Numbered from the stretch's first letter, positions 45,200 to 54,473 are shown. The stretch: 64,000 nt of DNA from Lacipirellula parvula (GCF_009177095.1 NZ_AP021861.1:1904501-1968500), one strand, 5' to 3'. The notes: generated by a model not told the origin, from the sequence alone. Numbers and translations: made by a program.

Positions 45200-45532
45200 A
45201 TGGCCAGGAAGGCAGCTAAACAGACCCCGATGGCGCCGTTGGGGCAGATCGGCGTCCGGTACGAAGGGCTCGAGCGGGATCGGATGTATACCCGCGAGGA
45301 TCTCTGCCGGCACTTCGGCTACAACCCTGAGGCAGTGCCGGTGGATAACGCCCGCTCCGCCACCCGTAACCGCGATCGGTGGTTCCGCGACAACATGCTG
45401 AGCCGCGGCCTGCCGGCGCTGCCGGTCGGCAAGACGTACCTGATCAGCGGGGAGTCGCTTTGGTTGTGGGTGACGGCGAACGCGCGGAAGTTCGACGAGA
45501 CGCGCGCCGGCTCAAGATCGCCCGGTCTCTAA
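45200..45532 (+). CDS. Small basic protein, phage-type
   Basis: 110 residues; GGAGG is well placed before the ATG. The order YTREDLCRHFGYN, WFRDNMLSRGLPALPVG, KTYLISGESLWLWVTANARK resembles small element-encoded proteins where a helix-turn-helix reads a short site. I cannot assign it to the excisionase family with confidence. It is divergent from the coiled-coil membrane gene. Confidence 0.6.
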   Translation: MARKAAKQTPMAPLGQIGVRYEGLERDRMYTREDLCRHFGYNPEAVPVDNARSATRNRDRWFRDNMLSRGLPALPVGKTYLISGESLWLWVTANARKFDETRAGSRSPGL

Positions 45533-45556
45533 GGCGGGACAAAGTGCCGTTGCTCC

Positions 45557-47200
45557 TCAGCAGCGATCTCGCAACATTCCGCCAATGACGAACCTTGCGG
45601 CTGTATCCAAATGCGAAGGTTCAACGTGATCCGAATCCTCTAAGTCAGCAACTGTACGCGACACCTTTGCGAAGCGATCCATCGACCGCGTCGACAGACT
45701 TCTCGAATCAATTGTTTCTTTGAATCGATCGAAACCCGCGGGCGAGAAATTGCAGAAGTCGGCAACGTGACCGCCTGGGATTGCGGCGTTGAATGGTATC
45801 GACGATCCCTCGAATCGCTTAAGTTGCCGCTCTCTTGCTTTTTCGACTTTTGCACGCAGCCGTGGCGATACCCCATCCTCTGACGGCGAAAACCGCTCGT
45901 CGGTAGTTAACGCCTTTAACTCCACCTGAAGATCAATACGATCTAACAGCGGACCACTAATCCGGCTTTGATACTTGTCGATGGCCGCGTCGTTGCAAAC
46001 GCATTTATCGCTGCCGAAGAATCCGCATGGGCAAGGATTCATTGCTGCGACCAAAGTAAACTGGCAGGGGAACTGCAACGTTCCTCCCACTCGCGAGATG
46101 GTCACCCAGCCCTGCTCGATCGGCTGACGCAGCGCTTCTAAGGTGTGCCGAGAGAACTCGGCGATTTCGTCGAGGAACAACACGCCGAGATGAGCAAGCG
46201 TGACTTCTCCGGGGTTGGGAGTGCCAGACCCACCGCCGACCAAAGACGGCAAAGAAGCAGAGTGATGCACAGGACGCATCGGACGTCGCGTCACGGCCAT
46301 AGCATCGTGAGCCAGTTTGCCGCACGCCGAATAGATCCGCGTTAGCTCAACTTTCTCTTCGTTGTTCAATCGCGGGAGTATGCCAGGGATCGCGCTGGCG
46401 ATCAGCGACTTGCCTTCGCCCGGCGGCCCGATTAGAAGCAAATTGTGTCCACCGGCGGCCGATATCACAGCAGCCTCACGAGCAGCCTTTTGGCCTTTAA
46501 CTCTCCCAAAATCGACGGATTGGGGAATCGCTGATTCGAAGCTAATTTTTTCTTTGAGCGCATTGTCGAGAGATCGCTTGCCCTTAAAGAAATCAATCAC
46601 CTCGTCGATTGTCGACACCGCGAACACCCCACAGCCCTCATGGCCCGGTTTGGCCATGATGAGCGCACATTCCTTTTCATTACCAGCTGGGACAATTAGC
46701 GACTGCCCTGGCTTCGCACGGCATGCGAGAGAAAGCGCGCCGGGGATGCGACGCACCTCGCCATGAATTCCAAGCTCACCCATCAGGACGAAGTTGCCTT
46801 CGATGTGGTCAGGCAAGTCTGGAAGGTAGCCAGATGCCTGCAGCAGGATGATCGCGAGCGGCAGATCAAGCCACGTCCCGTACTTCGGCAAATCGGCCGG
46901 AGCAAGATTCACTAGGATGCGAACATCCGAGCTATTGACCCCCAACTTAGCGAACGCGCCGCTGATTCTCTGCAGCGACTCTTTCACCGCGCCTGTAGCC
47001 ATACCGGTTATCGTTGTGGTCCGGCCATTCTGCCACTTAGCCTCGAATGGCATCGGCTCTCTAAGAACCTCGACCGCGCGCGCTTGAATTTCAATGAAGT
47101 ATCCATCAAGTCCTACGAGCACACCCCCGTTGAGTGTGTGATCGCGCCGAAGGAGTTCAGCGAAACGCTGCTCGCGATCTTGTACTTTTCGAGACGCCAT
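45557..47200 (-). CDS. comM: YifB/ComM family Mg-chelatase-like AAA ATPase
   Basis: 547 residues from ATG 47200 (CCGGAG upstream); the frame extends 36 codons further. The N-terminal Lon-protease-like domain has NLAPADLPKYGTWLDLPLAI and GELGIHGEVRRIPG. The AAA core has Walker A GPPGEGKS (258-265), Walker B LFLDEIAEF and sensor 1 AAMNPCPCGF, with Cys ligands of the inserted zinc motif (NPCPCGF, CVC). ComM is a hexameric helicase that drives branch migration in natural transformation. The copy is complete. It lies inside the proposed island among phage-type genes, which is unusual for a chromosomal gene. Confidence 0.9.
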   Translation of the reverse strand: MASRKVQDREQRFAELLRRDHTLNGGVLVGLDGYFIEIQARAVEVLREPMPFEAKWQNGRTTTITGMATGAVKESLQRISGAFAKLGVNSSDVRILVNLAPADLPKYGTWLDLPLAIILLQASGYLPDLPDHIEGNFVLMGELGIHGEVRRIPGALSLACRAKPGQSLIVPAGNEKECALIMAKPGHEGCGVFAVSTIDEVIDFFKGKRSLDNALKEKISFESAIPQSVDFGRVKGQKAAREAAVISAAGGHNLLLIGPPGEGKSLIASAIPGILPRLNNEEKVELTRIYSACGKLAHDAMAVTRRPMRPVHHSASLPSLVGGGSGTPNPGEVTLAHLGVLFLDEIAEFSRHTLEALRQPIEQGWVTISRVGGTLQFPCQFTLVAAMNPCPCGFFGSDKCVCNDAAIDKYQSRISGPLLDRIDLQVELKALTTDERFSPSEDGVSPRLRAKVEKARERQLKRFEGSSIPFNAAIPGGHVADFCNFSPAGFDRFKETIDSRSLSTRSMDRFAKVSRTVADLEDSDHVEPSHLDTAARFVIGGMLRDRC

Positions 47201-47392
47201 AATTGACTCCGGAGAGAGGCTAGAAGAGTAGTTCCAATTTGGCTCACCCGCGGTCGGAAGTAAATAAACCCAAGCTGCTTCTATTGCAATTTCCCACCGG
47301 TTCCGCACAATGATGCCCGTCGACCATTCTCGGTCGACCGGCGCCTAGAAAACGCCGCAAAGATATGGAGACGATTCGATGTTCAGTGCATC

Positions 47393-47576
47393 AGAGCATG
47401 GGCTCGCGCGCGTAGGTTGCCGTTCAAGTTGTGATCCCGGTAGCGGGGGAGCGAGGCGGCGACGGGGGACCATATCCCCTTTTCTACTACGTTCGCGAGC
47501 CCATGCTCTTTTCGCGAGCGTCGGATTGCCTGATGGGCTCCCCAGCTACGGGGGGCCCGCCCCCACCTGGGGAGCC
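47393..47576. repeat. Nested inverted repeats, structured RNA candidate
   Basis: AGAGCATGGGCTCGCG (47393-47408) is perfectly repeated in inverse at 47494-47509, enclosing 85 bases. A second hairpin follows at once: GGCTCCCCAG (47536-47545) and CTGGGGAGCC (47567-47576), with an inner GGGGG-CCCG-CCCCC stem. No protein is supported across this stretch (the ComM start is 190 bases left and the next gene begins at 47626). It could be a structured RNA, a miniature transposon, or a regulatory leader of the following gene. Confidence 0.5.
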
Positions 47577-47625
47577 TCTCTTCCGCTACGGCAGCTGCCG
47601 GCGGCTCGGTGGGAAAGGTGTCCCC

Positions 47626-48078
47626 ATGTTGTCTCTTCCTTTGTTCCGAGGCTTCAGCCTCATGTTCATCGTGGCCCCGTGCTACAAGCCGCCTAAGAAG
47701 AAGTCGAAGGCTTGGCCGAAGCTCGAGTGCCCACCAATCGACGGCGATCTGCTCGTCGACGCCCGCGCCCTGTACGACGGCGGTAACCTAGTCGCCGCGG
47801 CGATGACGGCCCGCGTCGAGATCGAGCGGCAGCTGACGACGCTAGCGCTCAAGTACCCGAAGTTCGGCAGCGGCTGGCAAGGTATTGGTCGAACGGCCGT
47901 CTGGCTCTTCGATCGGCGGATCCTACGCTCCAACACTTTCGATTCGGTAATGGCGGCCGCCGACGTCGGCAACCGCGCGGCGCACGGCCAGCTGGTGACG
48001 AAGACTGAGGTGCTAAACATGCTCGGCGCCGTCGAGTCGCTGCGCTACACGGTCCGTCGGAAAGGCGGTGTCGCATGA
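47626..48078 (+). CDS. DUF4145/HEPN-like protein
   Basis: 150 residues from the ATG at 47626 (AAGGTG upstream); a further ATG at 47662 is possible, and the longer frame to 47431 covers the inverted repeats and is rejected. LLVDARALYDGGNLVAAAMT, ARVEIERQLTTLALKYPKF and DVGNRAAHGQLVTKTEVLNM match the DUF4145 pattern, a HEPN-like helical domain whose hallmark is N-x-AAHG. HEPN proteins often act as RNases in toxin or defence systems, but the catalytic R-x4-6-H is not clear here. The end overlaps the next gene by 4 bases (ATGA). Confidence 0.6.
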   Translation: MLSLPLFRGFSLMFIVAPCYKPPKKKSKAWPKLECPPIDGDLLVDARALYDGGNLVAAAMTARVEIERQLTTLALKYPKFGSGWQGIGRTAVWLFDRRILRSNTFDSVMAAADVGNRAAHGQLVTKTEVLNMLGAVESLRYTVRRKGGVA

Positions 48079-48287
48079 GCCCGGAAGCAAGAGAAGCCGC
48101 GCGGGAACGCGCACTGGCGGCGATGGCGAAGCGGGCGAGCACGCCGGATCCGACCGAAGCGGAGATCGCCGCGGCGTGTCGCGCGATTCAGGAGACGTGG
48201 TGCGCGAGCGAAGAGCGGTCGCGGCGGATGAGATCGCGGCGCTGGAGTTTGCAGCAGGTTCGAACCGTCGACTTCTGCATCGGCTGA
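48075..48287 (+). CDS. Small conserved mobile-element protein (70 aa)
   Basis: The ATG overlaps the DUF4145-like stop in ATGA, so it is co-translated. It is very Ala/Arg/Glu-rich: EAREAARERALAAMAKRAST, then DPTEAEIAAACRAIQETW, then SEERSRRMRSRRWSL. The middle motif P-T-x2-E-I-A-x2-C-x2-I-x3-W recurs in the broken gene at 38785. It seems to be a family of small proteins that accompany integrases in planctomycetes; the role is unknown. A terminator follows directly. Confidence 0.6.
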   Translation: MSPEAREAARERALAAMAKRASTPDPTEAEIAAACRAIQETWCASEERSRRMRSRRWSLQQVRTVDFCIG

Positions 48288-48308
48288 TCAACCTGCAACG
48301 TACGTTGC

Positions 48309-48334
48309 AGCCCCGCGGGCAGGCGGGGCTTTTA
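48309..48334 (+). terminator. Intrinsic terminator
   Basis: AGCCCCGC and GCGGGGCT form an 8-bp stem followed by TTTA. Just upstream, CTGCAACGTACGTTGCAG (48293-48310) is an 18-bp perfect palindrome that overlaps the start of the stem. Together they end the DUF4145-like/small-protein transcript and lie at the 3' end of the convergent gene. Confidence 0.75.
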
Positions 48335-48577
48335 GTATTCTTCCAGCCGCCGCTCCGCCAAAGCCTTCCAACCGAGAACGATGGCCGCAATTCCAAGGAG
48401 AACCACCCCACGCATAAGCGGCTCGCCTAAAGGCAGGTTCTCTAAGTAAGCCTCGACCGCATCAGCACCTTTAGCACATGCAGGAGGGATAGAGAGGATC
48501 GCCGGAACGATGAACATCGCGGCGAACAGAATGGTCGCCGAAATCAGACAGCCGACCGACAGAATGGCGCGGATCAT
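48332..48577 (-). CDS. Small two-segment membrane protein
   Basis: 81 residues; AGGAAA directly before the ATG. Segments at about 3-30 (ILSVGCLISATILFAAMFIV) and 55-70 (LMRGVVLLGIAAIVLGWK) are joined by a short acidic loop (GADAVEAYLENLP). The tail is charged (ERRLEEY). No family is recognised. It is convergent with the preceding pair. Confidence 0.6.
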   Translation of the reverse strand: MIRAILSVGCLISATILFAAMFIVPAILSIPPACAKGADAVEAYLENLPLGEPLMRGVVLLGIAAIVLGWKALAERRLEEY

Positions 48578-48721
48578 TTTCCTGGTTTCCAGTCAAGGAG
48601 CCAGTCGACGTCCACGAGCGTTCATGCGGACGCCGACCGGCCAGCATGCCCAATAGGGGGGAGGGCGGGGCGGATGATCCAAATATCCAGATTCTGCGTC
48701 AAGCCCACTTCCTCTCAGCTA

Positions 48722-48844
48722 TCACTTCCCCTTTTTGCCGGGCTTGATCGTCTCGACGACCGAGCCCTTTTTATCCTTCTGGGCCTCCTTTACAGGCTTG
48801 AACTTACCTGTGCCGGCATCGCGGCCAATTTTCTTGTCTGCCAT
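48722..48844 (-). CDS. Small basic protein of mobile-element type (40 aa)
   Basis: ATG at 48844 to TGA at 48722-48724. It begins MADKKIGRDAGTGKFKPVKE and ends with VVETIKPGKKGK. The order GRDAxxGxF, VKxA, VVETIK is a recurring small protein of about 40-50 residues found near mobile and phage genes in many bacteria. Its role is unknown. It is divergent from the integrase, 106 bases away. Confidence 0.6.
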   Translation of the reverse strand: MADKKIGRDAGTGKFKPVKEAQKDKKGSVVETIKPGKKGK

Positions 48845-48950
48845 AGCTTTAGGTGTCCTAAATCGGGATCGGATGAGAATCGACGCGGGCGCAAACTACC
48901 GCGCCGAAGTGCAGTTTCAATAAGAGCAAACACCCCAACGGAGATTCGAA

Positions 48951-50078
48951 ATGCGAGCATGGCTATTCCAAGACTCACGCCAGAAGTCAAAGCTCGGCGA
49001 CAAATGCCCCTGGTCGGTCGGCTGGTACGACCCCGACGGCAAGAAGCGATCAAAGCGCGTCGGCTCGAAGTCGTTGGCGGAGAAGCATCAGCGAAAGATT
49101 GAGGGGCAGCTTGCGGCGGGCACCTACTCCGCCACCGAGCGGACCACCTGGAAGTCATTCCGGGAGGAGTACGATCGGCGGATCGTCGCGGGCATGCCCG
49201 CCGGCTCACGGGAGCAGCGGCTCGTCGCGCTCAAGCACTTCGAACGGATCGTGAGGCCTGCGAAGCTGACGGCTATCAAGACGCAGACGATCGACGACTA
49301 CATCGCCGCTCGGCGTCTTGAGCGTGGCCGGAAGCAGGGGAGCACCGTCTCGCCAGCGTGCATCAACAAAGAACTGCGCGAACTCCGCGCCGTGATCAAC
49401 ATGGCGAAGGACTGGGAATATCTCGCCAAGTCGCCGAAGTTCCATTTCGTGCTCGAGCAGCACCGCGAGCCGACGTTCGTCCCGGCCGAGCACTTCGCCG
49501 CGATCTACGACGCGTGCGACGCCGCACGGCTGCCGGCGAACCTACCGTACCCCGCCGCCGATTGGTGGCGGGCGCTGCTCACGTTCACCTACATGACTGG
49601 CTGGCGCGTAGGTGAGCCGATGTCGCTCCAGCGGTCGGAACTAGACCTCGATGCAGGCAAGGCGACGCTCCGCGCTCAGAATAACAAGGGGCGCCGCGGA
49701 GAGGTTGTGCCGCTCCATCCCGTCGTGGTTGAGCACCTGCGAACGATCGCGAGTTTCGAGCCGACGGTCTTCCCCTGGTATTACAACCGCCGGTCGCTCT
49801 GGAGCGAGTTCCTGCGGATCCAAGAGGCGGCCGGCATTAACCTGCCATGCCTCGGTGACCACGTTCACACACCGTCCTGCTACGTGTACGGCTTCCACGA
49901 TCTGCGTCGCGCGTTCGCTACTGCCAACGCCGCGACGCTTGCAGCAGACGAGCTACAGCGGCTCATGCGGCATCGCTGCTTCGCGACGACGCAGAAGTAC
50001 GTGAGCATGGCCGCGCGAGTGAACGCTGCCGTCGACAAGCTCGTCGTTCCCGCACGCCTTCAGAAGGTCGCGACGTGA
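48951..50078 (+). CDS. int: Tyrosine site-specific integrase
   Basis: 375 residues; GGAG precedes the ATG. The N-terminal arm-binding part (GWYDPDGKKRSKRVG) and the SAM-like core-binding domain (about 65-165) are followed by the catalytic domain, which keeps all key residues: TGWRVGEPMSL with Arg219, HDLRR with His316 and Arg319, MRHR with His341, and nucleophile Tyr350 in TTQKYVSM. It ends 88 bases before the 3' end of tRNA-Leu, pointing at it. It is the probable recombinase of the 40-kb island bounded by copies of that tRNA end. Confidence 0.93.
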   Translation: MRAWLFQDSRQKSKLGDKCPWSVGWYDPDGKKRSKRVGSKSLAEKHQRKIEGQLAAGTYSATERTTWKSFREEYDRRIVAGMPAGSREQRLVALKHFERIVRPAKLTAIKTQTIDDYIAARRLERGRKQGSTVSPACINKELRELRAVINMAKDWEYLAKSPKFHFVLEQHREPTFVPAEHFAAIYDACDAARLPANLPYPAADWWRALLTFTYMTGWRVGEPMSLQRSELDLDAGKATLRAQNNKGRRGEVVPLHPVVVEHLRTIASFEPTVFPWYYNRRSLWSEFLRIQEAAGINLPCLGDHVHTPSCYVYGFHDLRRAFATANAATLAADELQRLMRHRCFATTQKYVSMAARVNAAVDKLVVPARLQKVAT

Positions 50079-50166
50079 AAGTCGCTTGGCGTGTTTATGG
50101 AGTGTTACCCCAACTGCGGCGGTTCGATCAGGATGATCGGGTCGCCGTAAGTCGTTTCTGGGTAAG

Positions 50167-50191
50167 TAGCCGCGGCGGGACTCGAACCCGC
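50167..50191. repeat. Probable attR: tRNA-Leu 3' end
   Basis: The T-arm, 3' acceptor strand and discriminator base of tRNA-Leu, identical to 10302-10326 and in the same orientation. Identity stops at both edges (a/g at the outer edge, t/a at the inner). The integrase lies on the island side, as expected. Confidence 0.65.
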
Positions 50192-50252
50192 ACGAGGGTT
50201 ACCCCTCACTGGATTTTAAGTCCAGGGCGTCTGCCAATTCCGCCACACGGCC
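50167..50252 (-). tRNA. tRNA-Leu (UAA)
   Basis: 86 bases without encoded CCA. Acceptor GGCCGTG pairs with CGCGGCT (one terminal G-U), the D-arm has GCGGAATTGGCAGAC, the anticodon arm is CTGGA-CTTAAAA-TCCAG with anticodon TAA, there is a long class II variable arm (GAGGGGTAACCCTC), and the T-arm is GCGGG-TTCGAGT-CCCGC. All arms fold. Its 3' end is the integration target: the last 25 bases recur at 10302-10326. Confidence 0.95.
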
Positions 50253-50504
50253 GTACTGAGACATCATTGTAATCGGTCGAAAACGATGCGTCGTGCGGGC
50301 ATTGGAGCATTCGCTGCGCAAAGGTGCAAGGCGACGGGCCGCCGCATTTCGTCGGCTGGTTCGCAGCCGCCCCTCCGTCTGCTGGGGGCTTCTGTTAGGA
50401 TGAACCCCGGGGCGGCGAAAAGATTCGGCGAGACGCGAAATCGCTTCGCCATGTTCAGCATTCAGGCTTCGATTCGGTTCGGCCGTCGCAGCGCGTAGGG
50501 TTTC

Positions 50505-51770
50505 ATGGATCACGCTTACATCTCCAGTAACGCCACGATCTTGGCGGTGCTTACCGGCATCTGTGCGTTTTATTTTTGGTTGGAGAAGGCGACGCGCTGG
50601 CCGCTCTTCAACTATGTGCCGCCGCTGGTGTTCATCTATCTGACGCCGGTGATTTTGGCGAATAGCGGGAACGTGCTCACTCACTTTCGTGATCGCGGAG
50701 CAGAGACGCCGACGACTGCCGCCCCGCTCGCGGCGATTCCGAATGTGCTGCCAACTGAATCGCCGGCGTACGACGTGATCAACGATTATGCGCTGCCGAT
50801 GATGCTCGTACTGATGTTGCTGAACGTCGACGTCGCGGGGGCGGTGCGCGTCGTCGGCAAAGGGGTGGGCGTCATGCTCATTGGCGCGCTCGGCGTCGTG
50901 GTGGGCGCTGTGGTGGGTTACGCTTGCGTGAAGCAATGGTTGGGGCCCGATGCTTGGAAGGCCTATGCGGCGCTCACTGGGAGTTGGGTTGGCGGCACGG
51001 GTAACCTGGCCGCCGTCGCCGAGGCGACTGGCGCCAACGGCACGCAATTTGGATTGGCAGTACTTGCAGATACTGCCCTATTGCTCATTTGGTTGCCGGT
51101 GATGCTGGCCTCGAAGAAAATCGCCGAACCGTTCGCGCGGTTCGCGAAGGTCGACGCCGAGCGCGTCGCCCACCACGATGCGATGTCAGCGGCGACGCAA
51201 CTCGATGGCCGGCCGCCGAACTATCAAGACTTTCTGCTGCTGCTGTTCACCGCGTTCGCTGTGACGGCGTTCGCGCTCTGGTCGACGCAATCATTGACAG
51301 CGAAGTTCGCTGAGTACGACCGCGTTTGGCCAGTGCAATTCAGCGAGAGTACGGCTCGCATTTTACTGATTACCACGATCAGCATCGGTCTGTCGTTCAC
51401 GAGGTTGCGGCACGTACCGTCGAGCCGCCATTTAGGCATGGCGCTCGTGTTCATCTTTATGGCAAGAACCGGCGCCACCGCCGATCTCGCCCAAGCGGCC
51501 GATCAAGCCGTGCCGTTCTTGGTTGGCGCGACGATCTGCATCTTCATCCACGGCTTTTTCTGCCTCGCGGCGGCGAAGGTGCTGCGCGTCGATATCCACA
51601 CGGCGGCGATTGCGAGCGCCGCGAACGTTGGCGGCATTGCCACGGCGTCGTGCGTTGCGGCGCATCACAAGGAAAGCCTGATGCCGGCGGCGGTGCTACT
51701 GGCGCTGTTGGGCTACGCGATCGGCAACTACGCGGGGCTGTTGACCGCCGCGATCTGCGAGAGTTTGTAG
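50505..51770 (+). CDS. DUF819 family membrane protein
   Basis: 421 residues with about twelve hydrophobic segments. LFNYVPPLVFIYLTPVILAN, ALTGSWVGGTGNLAAVAEA and SAANVGGIATASCVAAHHKE match the DUF819 (YjcL-like) family of inner membrane proteins, whose substrate is unknown. The GTGN and NVGG repeats resemble two inverted halves of a transporter. It is divergent from tRNA-Leu and is the first chromosomal gene right of the island. A 108-base repeat follows its stop. Confidence 0.85.
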   Translation: MDHAYISSNATILAVLTGICAFYFWLEKATRWPLFNYVPPLVFIYLTPVILANSGNVLTHFRDRGAETPTTAAPLAAIPNVLPTESPAYDVINDYALPMMLVLMLLNVDVAGAVRVVGKGVGVMLIGALGVVVGAVVGYACVKQWLGPDAWKAYAALTGSWVGGTGNLAAVAEATGANGTQFGLAVLADTALLLIWLPVMLASKKIAEPFARFAKVDAERVAHHDAMSAATQLDGRPPNYQDFLLLLFTAFAVTAFALWSTQSLTAKFAEYDRVWPVQFSESTARILLITTISIGLSFTRLRHVPSSRHLGMALVFIFMARTGATADLAQAADQAVPFLVGATICIFIHGFFCLAAAKVLRVDIHTAAIASAANVGGIATASCVAAHHKESLMPAAVLLALLGYAIGNYAGLLTAAICESL

Positions 51771-51811
51771 CCTTCGCTTTCGAAGCTGGCTCAGCCGAAC
51801 TTTGTCTACCG

Positions 51812-51920
51812 AATGTTGTGGCTCCCTCCCCCTGGAGGGGAGGGCTGGGGAGGGGGGAATGAACCCGGGTACCCGCCGCCGTCACCCCTCCCTAACCCTC
51901 CCCCTCAAGGGGAGGGGACC
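51812..51920. repeat. Dispersed 108-bp palindromic repeat, copy 1
   Basis: Nearly identical to 56269-56376 (one extra A and one substitution). It is built of inverted C-rich and G-rich halves: CTCCCTCCCCCTGGAGGGGA and, at the other end, CCCTCCCCCTCAAGGGGAGG around ACCCGGGTACCC. It lies between the convergent ends of the DUF819 gene and leuA. It probably folds into a strong RNA hairpin on either strand. Confidence 0.75.
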
Positions 51921-51963
51921 TCAAGGTTCACAACTCTCCGGTAGGCAGCCTTGAGATTCTACC

Positions 51964-53520
<1,557 letters not shown>

Positions 53521-53525
53521 GGCGG

Positions 53526-53640
53526 TAGGTCAGGCTTGTAGCCTGACGTTAGTGGTAGGTCAGGCTTTCAGCCTGACGGGCGTCACGTTGTGGAATGGAA
53601 ACCGTCGGTCACTGCTAGTCAGGCTAGAAAGCCTAACCTA
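53526..53640. repeat. Three short REP-like hairpins
   Basis: GTCAGGCTTGTAGCCTGAC (53529-53547), GTCAGGCTTTCAGCCTGAC (53559-53577) and GTCAGGCTAGAAAGCCTAAC (53618-53637) are related hairpins, two of them after TAGGT. They lie in the leuA leader, just upstream of its start. A similar unit TAGGTTGGGCTTTCAGCCC occurs at 60163. They look like a dispersed short repeat family. Confidence 0.6.
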
Positions 53641-53643
53641 CTA

Positions 53644-53678
53644 ACAAAAAAACCCCGAAGCCGGGCGGCTTCAGGGTT
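53644..53678 (-). terminator. leuA attenuator terminator
   Basis: On the minus strand, AACCCTGAAGCCG and CGGCTTCGGGGTT form a 13-bp stem (one U-G) with a 2-base loop, followed by seven Ts. It lies between the leader peptide and leuA, where it must be read through to express leuA. Confidence 0.9.
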
Positions 53679-53733
53679 CTGGCAATTCTCACGATCAAGA
53701 TGCAGACGAACCCTAAGCCTTGCCCTCGGCAAG
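53673..53733 (-). promoter_or_regulatory. leuA attenuator: pause hairpin and antiterminator
   Basis: CTTGCCGAGGGCAAG (53733-53719) is a 6-bp stem with a 3-base loop at the 3' end of the leader peptide gene. AGGGTTC (53714-53708) can pair with GAACCCT (53679-53673) in the 5' arm of the terminator and so prevent it. These are the pause and antiterminator partners expected of ribosome-mediated attenuation. Confidence 0.75.
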
Positions 53734-53772
53734 TAGCAGCAGTAGCAGGCTGTTTAGGTTCAGAGCTGGCAT
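53713..53772 (-). CDS. leuL: Leucine leader peptide (19 aa)
   Basis: ATG CCA GCT CTG and so on gives MPALNLNSLLLLLLAEGKA and then TAG. Eight of 19 codons are Leu (CTG, CTA and CTT), six in a row, which is far above chance for a random short frame. Low leucyl-tRNA would stall the ribosome on this run. The ribosome binding site is weak (AAAAAGC). It begins 252 bases before leuA. I infer ribosome-mediated attenuation as in enterobacterial leu operons. Confidence 0.85.
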   Translation of the reverse strand: MPALNLNSLLLLLLAEGKA

Positions 53773-53899
53773 CGGATGCTTTTTCGGTCTTTGGCGTGGG
53801 CAGACGGTGTCTGCCTGCAATCTGTTCTAGCTGACCCGATATCGAGGGTCAAGGTTCGCCGGCGTCGCCGTAAAGCGTTTGATTAAGGGAAAACACCGC

Positions 53900-54142
53900 C
53901 TACTGGGCGATGAAAAAGCGGGCGTCGCTCCCCCCGGGGCCGATCCCGAAGCGAACTCGCTTCGCACAGCGGGGGCAATGGCCGACGTATTCGGTCCCCT
54001 CGCGATTGGCGTACACGCGGGAGTAAACGTCGCAGCAGGCGAACTGCACGCCCAGGTACCGCGACGACTCGCGGCGATTGTCGGCCGTCATTGTGGAGGG
54101 CATCGGAACTGGACTGCAGAGATCGAGATGTTGGCCGGTCAT
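53900..54142 (-). CDS. Small zinc-ribbon-like planctomycete protein
   Basis: 80 residues; GAGG lies 8 bases before the ATG. The C-terminal 50 residues are RYLGVQFACCDVYSRVYANR followed by HCPRCAKRVRFGIGPGG. ACC and CPRC give four Cys for a zinc ribbon. This is a conserved small protein type of planctomycetes, of unknown role. The longer frame to 54353 is not favoured. Confidence 0.75.
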   Translation of the reverse strand: MTGQHLDLCSPVPMPSTMTADNRRESSRYLGVQFACCDVYSRVYANREGTEYVGHCPRCAKRVRFGIGPGGSDARFFIAQ

Positions 54143-54473
54143 GGCAACGCCTCATCAATAAAGTGGAAAGACTCGTTTCGTAATATTTGAATCGCAACTC
54201 CAAGCGAGCCGCAGGCCTCGTGCCTGCGGTCCTCCAAGTCGCGCCAACCGCCATTTCACGTCCCAAATCGTACGTCGTCCGCGGTAACGTCGCAGCGTCA
54301 ATTTTTCCGCTATCCCCGCTATCGCCCGCACAGTCGCTACGCGCCGCTAGCACTCGCCCGCTCCGCCTTGCGGCGCCAGCGTGGTTTGCCTACTATCCGC
54401 CGCCCGCGTCGCTAAATTTGCCCCCGCTTCCCAGCGACATCGCTCTCCGCGCCTACCCAATCGCCCAGCCGAT
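54143..54473. promoter_or_regulatory. Divergent intergenic region
   Basis: 331 bases between a zinc-ribbon gene (minus) and a conserved hypothetical gene (plus). Frames run through part of it, but the reading only becomes family-like at 54474. It should hold promoters for both sides. No palindrome stands out. Confidence 0.4.
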
